Shown here piece after piece: positions 49,821-63,405 of a stretch of 64,000 nucleotides of DNA. The stretch is taken from positions 1,961,308 to 2,025,307 of the forward strand of contig WBMW01003950.1 of assembly GCA_013396635.1 (NCBI GenBank), given 5' to 3'. Numbering within the stretch: position 1 is the stretch's first letter; each line of letters begins with the position of its first letter. The notes below the pieces were generated by a model. It had not been told where the DNA came from. It made no database searches and saw only the letters and a list, made by a program, of their open reading frames with translations. The position numbers were made by a program, and so were the translations under genes. This stretch comes from Penelope pileata (lineage: Eukaryota; Chordata; Aves; Galliformes; Cracidae).

Positions 49821-50870
49821 TCATAGAAAATAGAGTGTTTTGGGTTGGAAGGGACCTTGAAGACCATCTAGTTCGGACACCCTTGCTATGGGCAGGGACA
49901 CCTTCCTCTAGATCAGGTTGCTCGAAGCCCCATCCAACCTAGCCTTGAACACTTCCAGGGATGGGATATTCACGCCTTCTCTGGGCAACTTGGTCCAATG
50001 CCTCATCACCTTCTGAGTAAAGAATTTCTTCCCAATATCTGATCTAAATCTACCCTATTTTGGATTAAAACCATTACTCCTTGTTGTCTTATCACTACGT
50101 ATGCTTGTAAAAAGTCTCTCCCCATCTTTCTTGCAGGCCCTTGCATTGGAAGGGAGCAATATTGTATCCCCAGAATCTCCTCCAGGCTGAATAACCCCAG
50201 CTCCCTCAGCTTTTATTCATAGGAGAGGTGTTCCAGACCTCTGGTTGACTTTCTGTGCTGCAAATGCATGTTGCTGGCTCATGTTGAGCTTTTTCATCCA
50301 TGGGTACCCGTAAGTACTTCTTGGCAGGGCTGCTCTCAATCCATTCATTTCCAGTCTGTACTGGTGTTTGGGATCGCCCCAACCCTAGTGCCTTACACTC
50401 GGCCTTGTTGAACTTCATGAGGTTCACATGGGCCCACCTCTCAAGCCTCTCCAGGTCCTTCCAGATGACATCCCTTCCCTCCACTGTGCCAGCTGTAGCA
50501 CTCAGCTTGGTGTCATACACAAACTTGCTGAGGGTGCACTCAATCCCCCTGTCACCAGTGAGGATATTAAACAGTACTGGTCACAGTGTGGACCCCTGAG
50601 GAATACCCCTCCAGCTAGACTTAGAACCATTGACTGCAAATTTTTTGGATGCAGCCATCCAACCAAGTCCTTGTCCACCAGACAGTCCATCCACCAAATC
50701 CATGTCTTTCCAATTTAAAGGCAAGATATGTTGGGATCGTATCAAAAGCTTTACAGAAGTCAAGGTAGATGTCATCTCTTGCTCTTCCCTTGTCCACCAA
50801 TGTCCACCACTCTGTCATAAAGGTCAATGTATGTTTTTTCATAGAAGACATGATGCTGTTGCTAGTGTCA
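49821..50870 (-). mobile_element. CR1 LINE fragment, about 1 kb, antisense
   Basis: The left edge is the inverted 3' end (TCATAGAAAATAGAG, GGGTTGGAAGGGACCTTGAA). It extends into reverse-transcriptase sequence. Minus-strand frames show DDIYLDFCKAFDTIP at 50621-50851 and LERLERWAHVNLMKFNKAEC at 50206-50520. A deletion of roughly 200 bp relative to the usual CR1 order is apparent near 50245. Frames are broken by stops and shifts. The right edge is approximate. Confidence 0.92.
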
Positions 50871-53800
50871 TTCTTAAGCCTATCAGTGAAAGAGTACCTA
50901 GCTGTTCAAGTTTCATTGAATTTTCAAATATTTCTGTAACTTTTTACTGCTCCCTTGTATAAAATCTTACTTGTTTTTGGCCAAAGGAAAGGAAGAGACT
51001 CAAAGGAGAGAAGACATGAACTGCATGGTAGCAGAAATAATACAGGAAGGTTTCATTTTAAGTGATCTACCATCTGATTACCTTTGGACAGTTTTGCTGA
51101 GGAACAAAAGTTATGAGTCCAGAGGCTATATATGGCCCCCTGAAGAAAACAATTCAGAGCCGTGTTGTACATTTCTAAATGTAATTTAGTGGGATTTATG
51201 ACAAGGAAATATAAAAGACTACATCAACTGTGTGTTCATATGTATCCTTGAAGAAAGGCCTACTGGAACCAAGAAGAGTGTTCTTCAAGCATTCGTTTCC
51301 CTAACCCTGACTGGAATCTTATTCTATGCTTGACATCCGCAGTGGGGAAGAGCTTCTGGTGCAGGTAGATACTGTGGGGCGTTTCTGCTTTTGTCTCTAG
51401 CAATAATTTAAGCAGTAGAGAAATACTGTGGCAACAGAGACCTTGAGCTGTTACATGATTGGGTTTTAGGTGGAGTGGAAGGAGTGGAAATACTTGCCTT
51501 TTTCCTCAGTTATCTCCAGTTAACAAGCAGCTGCCTGACAGTCACGCCATTGAAAGTAAGGATTGTGGCATGGGACTGAGTTGCAACATTTCTGCATGTC
51601 TCTCTGTGTACTCTTAGCCCAGGGCAAATGCGAGGGAAGTTGATTTAATAGAGGGTGCTTCAGCAGAGTGGCCTTCCATTGCATCCTGGTATTAGAGCAA
51701 GCCCATCAGCTATTTTTAGTGCTTGTCTAATCCATGGTAACTTGGTTGTATGCCTGAGCCCTAAGGTGTCGCCTCTGGAAAAGATAGGGAAAACAAATTT
51801 TTGCATGCGTGATAATGCACAGAAGTATAAATGTCGTATGCTGTAACTTTCCATTATAATTTTTGTTTTAACAGCAGAAAAGGGGAAAAGTTAAGAAACC
51901 ACTGGATTTACTTTATAATAGTTATATTCTGAAAGTTGTTCTGACTTGTCTAAATTCTACTTGTGATGTCCCCTATGAAGCTGGCAGGCTGTATTGCTCA
52001 GGAATTGCGTAGTATGTGAGAGCTGACTTGGAGTTTCTACCATGTATCTGTGTGATAATCCTGAGATTTCTGTGATGCTTTCAGGAAAAATTGAATCCGG
52101 CCCGTATTTCAGCAAAGGGCTGTTCTGAGGTGTGGGAGGAATGGTAACCTAAGTGACTTTTATGTTATTTCATTTTGGCTTGCAGTTGCCCTGTTACGCT
52201 GCTGCTAAACATCTAAGAACAACAGGGCTCAGGTGATTTATGCATTCTTTGCAGTGGAATGAATGAGAAAACTTTTTTCTAAAATATCAAATACGCTTAT
52301 CCAAAATAATAAAGTCATTTTTTATTAGATGAGTAAACAGCTGGAGGGCAATGTCCAAGGAGTTTTCTAGGTATTGTGTATTTATGCCTGCATTACAGAG
52401 AGTAAAAACATTTCTCCAGCTGTAGCTGAAAAATCTGAAGTGGTAATTACATCTGTCTGTTTATCAAACATCTGCAAATTTTTCCATTTTGGGTGAATAA
52501 AGCTAGTGCACACAACTGCTTGGTTGTAGTCTCCCCTCTGAATCAGTGTGAGGAAGGGGTCTTGCTGTTCTAGAGCGTAAGGATGCAGGTTGCTGGCATG
52601 GAGCTAACAGAGTTACGTCCTGCTTGGCAAAATGGTAACCAGTAACTGCTTCAGCCCCGCTGCTTCTCTGTTGGGGAAATCATCACACAGTCACTCCAGA
52701 CTTTTTTCTCCTTCCTTGAACACTTCACTTTTGGTATAAGGAACTGCTTTTTGCGGTTAAAGGGGTTGTTTTTATTTTCTCTTGATCTATTCACTGGATA
52801 GCCTGACTCTTTAGTTAGAAGAGGTTTTGAAGTGAAGAGGTAAATCAGCGTGTTTGAAGAGAAATGATTTGTTCCTAGTTTTAGGTTATTGAAGCTGTAT
52901 CTAGATAATGAAATTTGTGTTGAGATCTTCAATGTTAATTCTTTAACGCTGAGAAAATTTCATGGCTGATTTATAAATATCCCTTCACTGGATGTTATGT
53001 AGTGGGACTGGTGAAGAAAGGAAATAATGCTAGAAATTCCCCTGGTTTATACTCTTTTGCCTTTTTTTTTTCCCACTGCACCTGTAGATTTTGAAAACTT
53101 TTATGGCATGTGTAACTCTCAGGTGTCTTTCCTCTTCCCTCAGCTGATTTGATTTCCATTGCTGCGAGCTGTTGGGTCCAAAGCTGCCTGTCATCCAGTG
53201 GTGATATAAGTGATCCTTTCACAGTAATTTACCAGCATTGTGTTACAACAGAGCTTGTAAATTCCGTTCTTTCCACAGTGAGGGTCAGCAGCTTTCAGCA
53301 GTTTGGAGGAGAGGGAGGAATCCAGGGTGCAATCAATGAATTAAAGGAGTTTTTGGTTTGTGATGACATACTAATTGCTGCGTAGTGCTAAGAGATGCTG
53401 CGCTGGCTAGCTGCTGTGTGAATGCTGTCTGCAGTATGTTCCAGCCCAAGGAGCACGGGAGAGGAAGCTGGTATGGATTTCTTAAGACGAACTGTGCTCA
53501 CGGGGGAAATAAAGCTAACAAACCATGGATCTGGGTCCACGAAGCGCAGTAACTCATCAGGCACACTGATGGACTTCTCTCAGCTTCCCTCCTGCTCCAA
53601 GGAAGTGTGCAGTGCTGGTACTGTAGAGGGGGAGCGGGGAGGAACGTTATCCCAAAGCATTTCATGGTGCGCTGTCGTGAATGGATTGAATGGATTTTTT
53701 ACAAGGTGCTGTGGAAGAAAAGCAAATCACTGTTCAGTGTGTCTTTCATGAAAGTTTTTCTCTTTTAGAGATTTATTTAATACAAGTGCAGAATATAGCT

Positions 53801-56800
53801 AAGGCTACGTAAATACATTTTGCCTGCTCTCTTAGCTAAAGAAAAATTTTCTCTTAATATAATCGATGTTAGTGCATTTTGCCTAATTACATACAATGGA
53901 ATTACTACTTTATATTTGACTTCAAATTGTTCAATAAAATTTAAATAAGGAAATACAGAAGAAGCATTTAAAAGATTTAAGTAACGTAAGAAGCAATTAT
54001 TTAAAAAACCATGAAACATAATGGTGTGAAATTCTGCAAATTTTAGCTGAGTTAGGAAGTCTGTTGTGGCAGCATTAGTGATATATGGTGAATATATTCC
54101 ACAGTTGGAGTGTTTCATATGAGATGGATTATCAGATTACTTAGTTTTTAGATCTTTGCTGTCTTCTATGCGAATAACTGTCAGACAGGAATTTTTATAG
54201 AGATTGAATTAAATAGTTCATCTATCACTTAAACAACTCAGTAAACTTTAAAAGGTTAAAAACAGATACGAGTCCAAATCCATCGTATTTCAGAAGTCTG
54301 TCTGTACGTCATCCTTTGGGAGGGAGAGGAAGCCTCCAGCTGTTAGCGTTGTGACACTTCTGTTTGAAACCAACAGGGAGAAATACGTCTAAACGTAGTT
54401 TGTACTTCAGTCATGCACATTGATGCTGACGGTATCTGCAATATTTATCCCATTTTATGATATTTGATGATTTGAGTCTCAGTTCCTGGAGTCATGTGAA
54501 TCTCAACTTTAAGAAAAAGAGGGCTCCCCTTCCCCAGGCATGTTTCTAACTCATATGATCTCATCTGTGACTTCTAGTATTTGGGACCCAGAGGCCTCGA
54601 TGGCGTGGTTTAAAGACGGTAAGAGTTCCTGAGGTAGAATATCTGTGTCAGACGCCAACGCTATCAGAGCAATTGCCCAAAAATGCAGGCAGAATATCAG
54701 TGATAGAATGACACAAATGTGATAAATGTTATTTTCTAAAAAGAGGAATTTTGTGAAAATTTCAACCTTTACATGGAATATGGGAAGAAAAGGTCCTATG
54801 GGTGTATAGTTAATGGTTAAGAAATCAAAACTCTGCTTAGAACGGGGAATTATTATTATTATTATTATTTTGATAGAGAGCAAGTTGATCATTTAAAAAA
54901 GTTCTATGCTGTTCATATCGTGGGCCTAAAATCCAGGTGCTAAATCATGGTGTGTTGTACGAGTTCAAAACAGTTGTTTGTTTGAAAGCAATTGAGTTTA
55001 AATACGTTCAGCTGGGTAATCAGCAACTTCAGTTTCCCTGAACAGATAGGTGAAGTAAGGTTAATTGTGTTTCTACTCCCTGTTAGCCTTGCTTTCCTAT
55101 AGATTGCGAGGGAGGAGGTATACAGAGAGGTGGAAATAAGATTTTATTTTGGTAAGAGTTCCTTGAAATTAGTTAAATCTAATGAATTTAAGAAATACAC
55201 AGAGAAAAAACCCAAGCCTGTCTGTGCTTCTGGGTGCTTGTAAGTGCCAGTGAAGTCCTTCATGTGTAATTTGACAATTCTGGCCTAGCTCATTATCCTA
55301 AGTAAAATTTTTTACCCTTTTTTGCATAGTTAGCTACTTTTTTTCTCAGACTTATGTATGTAACAGCTGTGATAAGTTCCTCTGATGAAGACTTTTTCAA
55401 GCTTTGGCTCTTTGACTTGCGTGGTGCCCCACCTCCAGTGATCACCTACTTGCGGGGAGTTGCGTTAGGCCAGGCCCTGCCTGCCTGCAGAAACATCTTT
55501 GCTTGGGAAACACGATGCAAAGGGCCTTGAACAAAATGCAGTGTGGTGGCCTTTCTGTAACTGACAGGCTGCGCTGTCACCTAGACTGCTTCTTTGCCTT
55601 TGAATTCAGGAGAAAGGGTTCAGTAGAGTTGCAAGAAGTGGAAAAACTCAATGTATACTTTCAGTTTTAGTAGTGTGTATTTGTGTTGTTAATGCAAGAA
55701 TGCAGAGGTGACAGCCGTGCTAATATTGGGAGCAAGTGCACTGTAATGTTTTATGTAAAACCATGAACAGTTTTTGGGAAATCAGGCACAAATCCAGTTC
55801 GTTAGGTGAGCAGAAGCTCACAAAGAAAATAAGTGTACATTTTCATAAATCTCTGAGGAGGTGCTTCTTCTTTTGAAATAAAGAAAAACAAGATGCTTAC
55901 TTTACATGAAGTCTTTATGACTTGATTTGCTATTTACTTTACACCTCTGGATGGTTCATAGTGACCAAAGAAGCAGCATGGTTGATTCACTCGCGTTAGC
56001 ATCTCACGAGCAGACAGCAGCCTCGTGGCACAGGGTAGATGGAAGAAGCCTGGTGCTTTCAGGCACGCGCTCATATTGCTCATGAAACAATTCTTTGCCA
56101 CAAAGCGTGGCAGTCCAGTGCTGCCTCCTGGAAGCTGGCACGGAATTTTCTGATGGAAAATAAATCTGGCCAGGGCACACAGACTCTTGCAAATGAATCA
56201 CCGTTGGAAACTTTTGTGTTTAGCAATGTAGCAACACGAGCTGATGTTAACAGCAAACATCAAGGCCTTTAAAATTCTCAAATCCACTTCAGTGGATATT
56301 GATTTGGGTAATAAAAATATTTTCTTAGGGAAAAACTTGATAAAAAAAAAAAGCTGAAGGCAAGGAGAAATAGCTGTGCGCTGTGAAAAAAAAGCAATCT
56401 GTATGATTGTGAAGAAAGAGCCATCTGTATCAGTGGCGGTGTTTCTCATTTTTTAAGCTACAGCACCTGAACTGTGTAAGAGCTGCCCAGAGCCTCTCCC
56501 GGAGCCTGCAGACGCTGCTCTCAGGGTGGCTCTGTCCTTCACAGGAGCAGATGCTGTCACTGTGTGATGTCAAACTCAGCTTTGTGAGCGCAGCTGGGAG
56601 AGATAGGCAGGGCACGGTAGTGCTGCTATGTACATAAGATGGTAACATTGGCCTTTTAACTTTTTTTTTTTTCTCAAGAGAGTCTTCCTGGCAGTGTGGG
56701 CTGTGAGGGCAAGTCAGAGCACAGCTCTGTACTGGAGTAACAAGAGCGAGAGCAGAGCTGCGTGCCAGGTTCTCCCAACACCCCTCAACCATCAAGTCTG

Positions 56801-59800
56801 AATCAAAACCAGTGCAGCTGTTCTGAAGATGTGTGGCAAAAAGTCAGAATCCTTACAGACAGATCTTGCCTCACGCTGAGTGCCCTTTTCAGCAGCCTGG
56901 TTTCTGCCACATCAAGAACAGGGTTTTTTACATCCCGAATTTGTGCTGGGATGCCATGATGGCAAGCACGTCTGAAAGGCGTGCTGATGGGAGAGATCAG
57001 CGAGTGGAGAGGAAGGCAAGAGAGGGGTGACAGGCTTTCTGATGAAGAAGAGTGACTTCTCAGCCTCACAGGCATGTGTATTTGGACTTGTCTGTTAAAT
57101 ACCTCAGGACACTTAAATTAGAAATAAATAAAAATACCTGTTTTTCTGTGACTTCAGTAATACTAGCTTCTATAGGAGTTCAGATGTGCTTGAAATACTT
57201 TGGATACAAGACAAGCACTGCCCCTGAGGCCTCGTCAGTCTCTCCTGTGCCGCTCAAACAAGGCCGTGACACATTTGTGGAGGGTAAGGACAGTGTCACT
57301 GAATGTAAGGACAGAGGTAAACGCAGGAGGAAGAATTGTTTCAGCTCACCCTCCTGTGTTGTTCTTGGGTTGTGATTTACTTTGTGCCTGAACATGTGTA
57401 TTTTTGTGTTTGATATATCTTTGCTTTGCATTCCAAACCGATTGTTCGTTCAGGTGTGGTGATGGCAGCTCCTCAGATCGAGATAGCTTAGGGGCCTGAG
57501 GATGTGGGGCCTGAGGGAGGATGAGCTGAAGCGTGACAGGAGCACTGCACCAGGGTGCAGCGGGGAGTCATAGCTGGGAGGGGTGAGCAAAGTCTGAACA
57601 CTGGAGTGTAAGAAGGTTTCTGGGAGATGGGTTTTGATACACTTCTGGTGCAAATAAAGAGCCTTGAAGGAGTAGCTAATGCTGGGCATGGTGCAAAAGC
57701 ACTTTGATAAGGGAATTCAGAGGATAAAGTGATGCTGACAGCAGTGGCAGGGGACAGTGCATGACTATTTTCAACACGTTGGGCAGATGGGAGAGAAGTG
57801 GAACAGGTGTGGAGATCAGAAAGGAGGAGGCAGATGCAGAGCAAAAGACAAATAAAGGATTTATAGTTGGAGAAATGTAAAAGGAGTGGATTTTGTCATA
57901 CCAGATCATTTTTCAGAGTTATCTTCAGAGGCAAAATTTGTAGGGCTATTTTATATCCTTCAGAATAAAATATTTATTTTTTTTTGAAGATGTCTGTGAT
58001 ATGCAGGTGTATGAGTAACATGCAAGCCAGGTCTTGTATACAGCAAGTTTCAGGATGGTGACTGTAAAATTCCAGGTTTCTGAATTTTTCAGGGGAAAGA
58101 GGAGGATAGGTGGTGGTTGATTTTATGTTCAGAATCAGCTAAATAGTTTCGTGTTTTAAACAGGGAGGCAAAAAAGAAATGTCAAAGAACTTCAAAATGT
58201 AAGTAGAGTTGAGCATGAATAGTTTACAGGATGTGTCTAGGGTAGTCGTAAATGCCCATCTTATTAGGAAAGCAGCTGCTTCGTATCTTGGGCAGCAGCA
58301 TAAACTGACAATTACCTAGAAAACACCTCACTAAAAAACCCTGTCCTTTGCAGTTCTTGGTTTTATATGGTAGGGTAAAAGTTTTTCTCAGTTACAGACC
58401 GGAGGGGATAAGATCGTCGGAAATGCTTGGCTGCACTGAGTTCTCTGGATCAGCTGCTAGTGCCAATGCTGAGCCCCAAGCAAAAACTGCCACAAAATGC
58501 GGTGTTTCAGTAAGGGGCGGATACAGCTTCCTTGCTGCTGGGGAGAGGAAGGCAGATGCTGTAGACTCATGTAAAAACTACTGTATCTTACAAACCAGAA
58601 TGTATAAGAGGTGTAAATGGGAAAAGGAGAAGAAAAGAGGTGGGAGACTGGGTTAGTCCTTGCCTGCGGGATTGTATCCACGACAGAGAGCGGTCAGTGC
58701 CTGAGCCTTCCACTTCTGAGCAAGAAGAGGACTGGGATGCCTCAAGGAACACTGAGATGACACTTGATACACTTGATACTGCTGCCTTTCAAAGGCAGAG
58801 GCAGCTCGGAATGGGTGAGGCCTTCGGCAGTTTTTGAATTGCCCTTTGAGGTCACAGAAGCAGATTGAGTCTGTGACCTTGTAATGAAAAAAATCTGGTA
58901 GCTACAAAATCTCAGTAATAGAGTTGACACAAATACAGACGGTCGTGGAATCAGAATAGAACAGATCCAAGCTAAAAAACACTCAATAAAGAAAGATCCA
59001 ACGAAAGCAATTGTATCTCTTCTGTTACCAAGGAAGGTGTTGCTGCCGGTTCTTGTGACTGCTATGTTGCAGTGGTTGTTCCTTTGAAAACATCAGCAGC
59101 TGTGAAAAAAGTTTGAAAATACCTTTGGAGGGACCTAGGAAACCTAGGTATTGGCAGTTGTAAATGGAATCCAACTTTATCGTGTAAGGAATGGAAAACC
59201 ATTCTACATTGGTTTAATGATGATTTAAACATTTTTTCAAGCAACATTACAATTAATAAAATACAGGAATTATAATGACCAGTCCTCAAATTAGGCAGCA
59301 TATTTCAATCTGTATGTGGCTCATATACTTTTCCGCAGTCCATGTAGGCTTTCCTATGACAGCAACATTATTACCCCTCTTTGCTTACAAGTTCACAAGA
59401 TCTGGCTGTTGCTTGTTTGAGACATTTTTGAGTCTTAGGGCTCTTTATCTCTCAGCTTGGATTGTCACCGGAGTCACCACACCTTTTTGATGATGCCTTT
59501 ACAGGGCAGTTTAGTTGTCTTGCTCGAGTCTGTAACCGCTGCTTCCTCTCCAAGTTATGTTCAGTGTTACTCACCTGACTTGTTGGCAGCTCACGGGACT
59601 CCAAATTGTAGTCATTTGCCTTTGTCTTGATGGTCTCTGCCTTGAATTCATCCGTAGAGCCCTGACATGTTTCTCACAACCCAGGCATTCTCATTTCCTG
59701 CTGAATAAAATGTCAGCAGCTCACAAGGCAGACACCATTACTGCTATTCAGACTTGCATTGTGCTCTGTCAGAGGCTCCTCTTTCCGCTGGCAGACTTCC

Positions 59801-61897
59801 TCAGATGTTTTCTTTATTTTTTTTCTTCACCGCCCCCCCATGTGTTCTAATCCAGTAAGTCTAGAAGTGTTAAAAACTTGTCCACCTTTGCTATTTAGTT
59901 GCATGTTTTGCTTCCATGGATGGTTATTTCGCTATCACAAAGCCTGTAGATCCATTTTGTGGCGTCCCTTCCACTGCTTATGTCGTTGTTTCTGTCACCG
60001 CATTGGCCGTGCACTTGTCCACCTGGAGCATCCCTGCAGCTTTCAGGCTGAAGTTGTGTTCAGCTCCTGCTGCAAAACTGTCCCGCTGAGATGTTCTTAT
60101 TGACTTACCATTGTTAGCACAGTCTTGTCTTGAGGACAGTAAAAAAAATTCCAAATGTATGTACGTGTGTGAGAAGAGTGCTGGTTTTTTGATGTTCATA
60201 TTACTTAAAACACACACACAAAAAAAGAAAACAAAACTTTTTTTTTGCCATTTTGCTACTTGATTCCCTAGTACAATCTGTGTTTTATTTTTTCTCAAAA
60301 CTTCTTGTACTTTTTTAACAACTAGATATTGCTGATGTTGTCCAGAAGCTTAATTTGATGTTCCTTGTGATTCACTAATAAGCATACAATCAACTACTTG
60401 TCTCTGCACATATCCTGGTGTGAGTTGCAATTGATTTTTTTCTCAACCCAAAGAAGTTGTCCGTTTGTCTCCTTGGTTTCTATTGCTTTTCAGTTTTTGT
60501 TCCTAATATGAGCTAATAAGAAGGGGCTTCACTCCCTGGCTGACCCAAATAAAGAACCTGTGAGGGTCATTGTGTAAAGCTTTCAGAGACTCCAAATGAT
60601 TTTTTCTTCATGTCACCTTTACCAAATTCACCTTTTTGTATTTTGTTACATAGTGGATTACTCAGAAGCTTAATCATTTCTTCGCACATTATTTGGTTTA
60701 CTGGATTAGGGAAGGATTTTATTTAGCTAAAAATTTTAGGATGATCAGGGATGATTAGTTTTGATTTGCCTCTGAGAAGTTCAACAAAAAAATTCTGTTA
60801 TTTTCCTTGGTGAACAAGTCCTCCCAAGAAAATTGCTTACATACTTTTCTGTAAGCCTTAATTGCCTTAAAAATAATGCTCTGTGACACTACTGGCCTCC
60901 TCCCAAAGTCACAGTGAGAGACATAAATTATTGTCTGATATATTTTGAGGTATGTATTTGTATTAGAGAGGTTGTTTATAAGACTTGCAGATTTTACCTG
61001 TGAGACATCAACTTTACGAAACACTTTCTATAGATATTTTTGTACTATTTCTAGGGGTATTTGTGACACTTATGGAGAGGACTGACAGGTTGCTGAAATG
61101 AACTACGGGACTATTAAAAAGTGCATGCATGAGTGATACGTCTATTCGTGAAGAAAATATATATGTTACCTGACCATCTTTTTCTATAATATTCTTTGGG
61201 TTTACAGTCTTATTTTCCCACTTTCATGACCCAGTCATGATGGAAAAGAGATCTTTCCAGGCTCATTACATTGAATTGATTCAGTCAGAAAGTTTCAAGA
61301 CTCACTTCTCTCCGTCCTTGATGGAAAGAAGATACTGAGCTAAAATCAATACTGTTTACTTTCTCAATTATCAAGTGTAAATCTGAGTTGAGTTTGAGCT
61401 TTTGCAATTAAACTACAACAACCCTTAGTGAACCACTCAGCAGGCGGCCATTGAAATATATTATTTTTTCTCATGTACTTATGTTTAGTTAAAGAAGGGA
61501 AGCGAGAGGATGAACCTAATTTTACTTCTAAATCATGTCTACCTGAGAGCAGCTATGGATGTATTTCAATTGCTACAACATCTCTAAGCAAATTTTACCT
61601 CTAAGTAGAAATATAACTTCTCTGCTTTCAAGCTACTGTGTAGCTTAAATGATAAAAGACAAACTAAATACAAAACAACAGTAATTTATTCCTGGAGTCT
61701 TCAGAGTACTTCAGGCTGAATACAGATCACCGAGAAGATGGCAGATAGTCTAACTTATAGTTAGATGATAGAAATCAATTGGGTCAAAAAGTGGCAGATG
61801 TTGGAAATTTTCTTTAAAATCTGCAGATTTTTTTTTTTTTCAATCTCTTCTGTCTTTTCTACTTTCTTGTAGGCCTACTTTTAAGTACTGAAGTGCT
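50871..61897. other. Intergenic, 11 kb, no gene recognised
   Basis: Largely unique AT-rich sequence. Small features are an (ATT)n at 54849-54869, T/A runs (for example 56662-56672 and 61828-61840) and moderately GC-rich patches at 56450-57010 and 57470-57860. Frames such as 53149-53385, 53422-53751, 56430-56795, 57488-57844 and 59759-60103 have no recognisable domains, and they do not form a splice-consistent series. No tRNA or hairpin RNA was seen. I cannot exclude a non-coding transcript or small lineage-specific exons. Confidence 0.55.
54849..54869. repeat. (ATT)n microsatellite
   Basis: Seven ATT units in intergenic sequence. Confidence 0.92.
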
Positions 61898-63405
61898 ATA
61901 ATGAGATCTCCCCAGAGCCTTCTCTTCTCGAGGCTGAACACCCCCAGCCTTCTCAAATTCTTTTCACAAGGCAGTGCTCCAGTCCTCTGGTCACCTTCCC
62001 AGCACTCCTCTGGATCTGTTCCAAAAGTTCCATGTCTTTCTTATGATGCAGACCTCAAAACTGAGCACAGTACTCCAGGTGGGGTCTCATGAGGACGAAG
62101 AAGATGGAGAGAATCGCCTCCCTTGACGTGCTGGTCACACTTCTTTGGTGCAGCCCAGGATACAATTGGCCTTCAGGGCTGCAAGTACACGCTGCTGGCT
62201 CATGTCAAGTTTTTAATTCACCAGGATCCTCAAGTCCTCCTTCTCAGGGCTGCTCTCAATCCATTAATCCCCTGCCTGTGTTTGTGCTTGGGATTGCCTC
62301 AGCCCAGGTGCAGGGCCTTGTACTTGGCTTTGTTGAACCTCATGAGGTTTGCACGGGCCCAACTCTCAGTCCTGTCAAGGTCCCTATGGATGGCATCCCT
62401 TTGCCCCAGTGTGCTAGCCACACCACTTAGTTTCGTGTTGTCAGCAAACTTGCTGAAGGTGCACTCAATTTCACTGTCCATGTCACCAACAGAGATATTA
62501 AGTAGTGCTGATCCCAATACTGACCCCTAAAGAATTCCACTCATCACTGGTTTCTGCCTAGACATCAAGCCTTTGACTGCAACTCTCAGAGTGCGACCAT
62601 CCAGACAGTTCTTTAAACACCAGGTGGTCCTTCTGTCAAATCCTTGTGTCTCCAATTTGAAGACAAAGATGTCATGCAGGACAGTGACAAATGCTTTGCA
62701 CAAGTCCAGGTAGACGACATCAGTTGCTATTCCCTTATCCACCAGTGCTATAATCCTGCAGCAGAAAGTCACCAGATGTGTAGGCACAATTTACCCCTAG
62801 TGAAGCCAGGCTTTCACCAATCAACTCTTTGTTTTCTATGGGCCTCAACATAATTTCCATGAGGATCTGCACCGTGATCTTGCCTGGCACGAAGGTAAGA
62901 CTGACTGGCATGTAGTTCCCCAGTCCTCTTTTCTTCAATTTTAAAAATGAGGGCTTATATTTCCCCATTTCCAGCCAGTGGGAATTTCATCGGCTTGCCA
63001 TGACTTTGCAATTTTATCTGCCATCTCCCTTAGGATCCTCAGATGTATCTCACTTCCAGTGGTGAGGCAATGGAACACATTGCCCGAAGAAACTATGGAT
63101 GCACCATCCCTGGAGGTGTTCAAGGTCAGGCTGGAAGATGCCCTCGGCAGCCTGACCTGGGGGGTGGCAGCCCTGCCCACGGCAGTGGGGTTGGAACTGG
63201 ATGGGCTTTGAGGTCCCTTCCAACCCAAGCCATTCTATGATCTCGTTAGGTCCCATGGACTTGAGACCATGTAAACATGCCTAAATCTGATCTTCTCCTA
63301 CGGTGAGCAGTTCATTATCCCAGTTCCTGCCGTTTTCTTCTGAAGCTTGGGTGGTGTGGCTAGGACACTTACTGGAGAAGACCGAGGCAAACATACTCTC
63401 CAGAT
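61898..63405 (-). mobile_element. CR1 LINE, longest copy, antisense, interrupted by a nested CR1
   Basis: The ORF2 part of CR1 runs on the minus strand from 61898 (3'-truncated side) to 63051, and resumes from 63240 to about 63405. Minus-strand peptide remnants include VYLDLCKAFVTV (about 62700), ILREMADKIAK (about 63010-63040) and, beyond the insertion, SMGPNE (about 63255). The last two are adjacent in CR1 protein, so the 63052-63239 segment was inserted between them. Multiple frameshifts and stops make it inactive. The left end lacks the normal CR1 3' tail. Confidence 0.92.
63052..63239 (+). mobile_element. Nested CR1 3'-end fragment (sense), inserted in an antisense CR1
   Basis: It reads AGTGGTGAGGCAATGGAACA, CCATCCCTGGAGGTGTTCAA, GAGGTCCCTTCCAACCCAAG and ends CCATTCTATGA, the normal CR1 3' terminus. 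It is flanked by ATCTC at 63047-63051 and again at 63240-63244, a probable 5-bp target duplication. It is opposite in strand to its host copy and better preserved. Confidence 0.92.

Noticed and set aside
53149..53751. Consecutive plus-strand frames (78 and 109 codons) as exons
   Set aside because: No recognisable protein similarity, and no consistent donor/acceptor pair joining them in frame.
59759..60103. 114-codon frame rich in Cys and Phe
   Set aside because: Composition reflects T-rich DNA; no domain, signal or neighbouring exon support.
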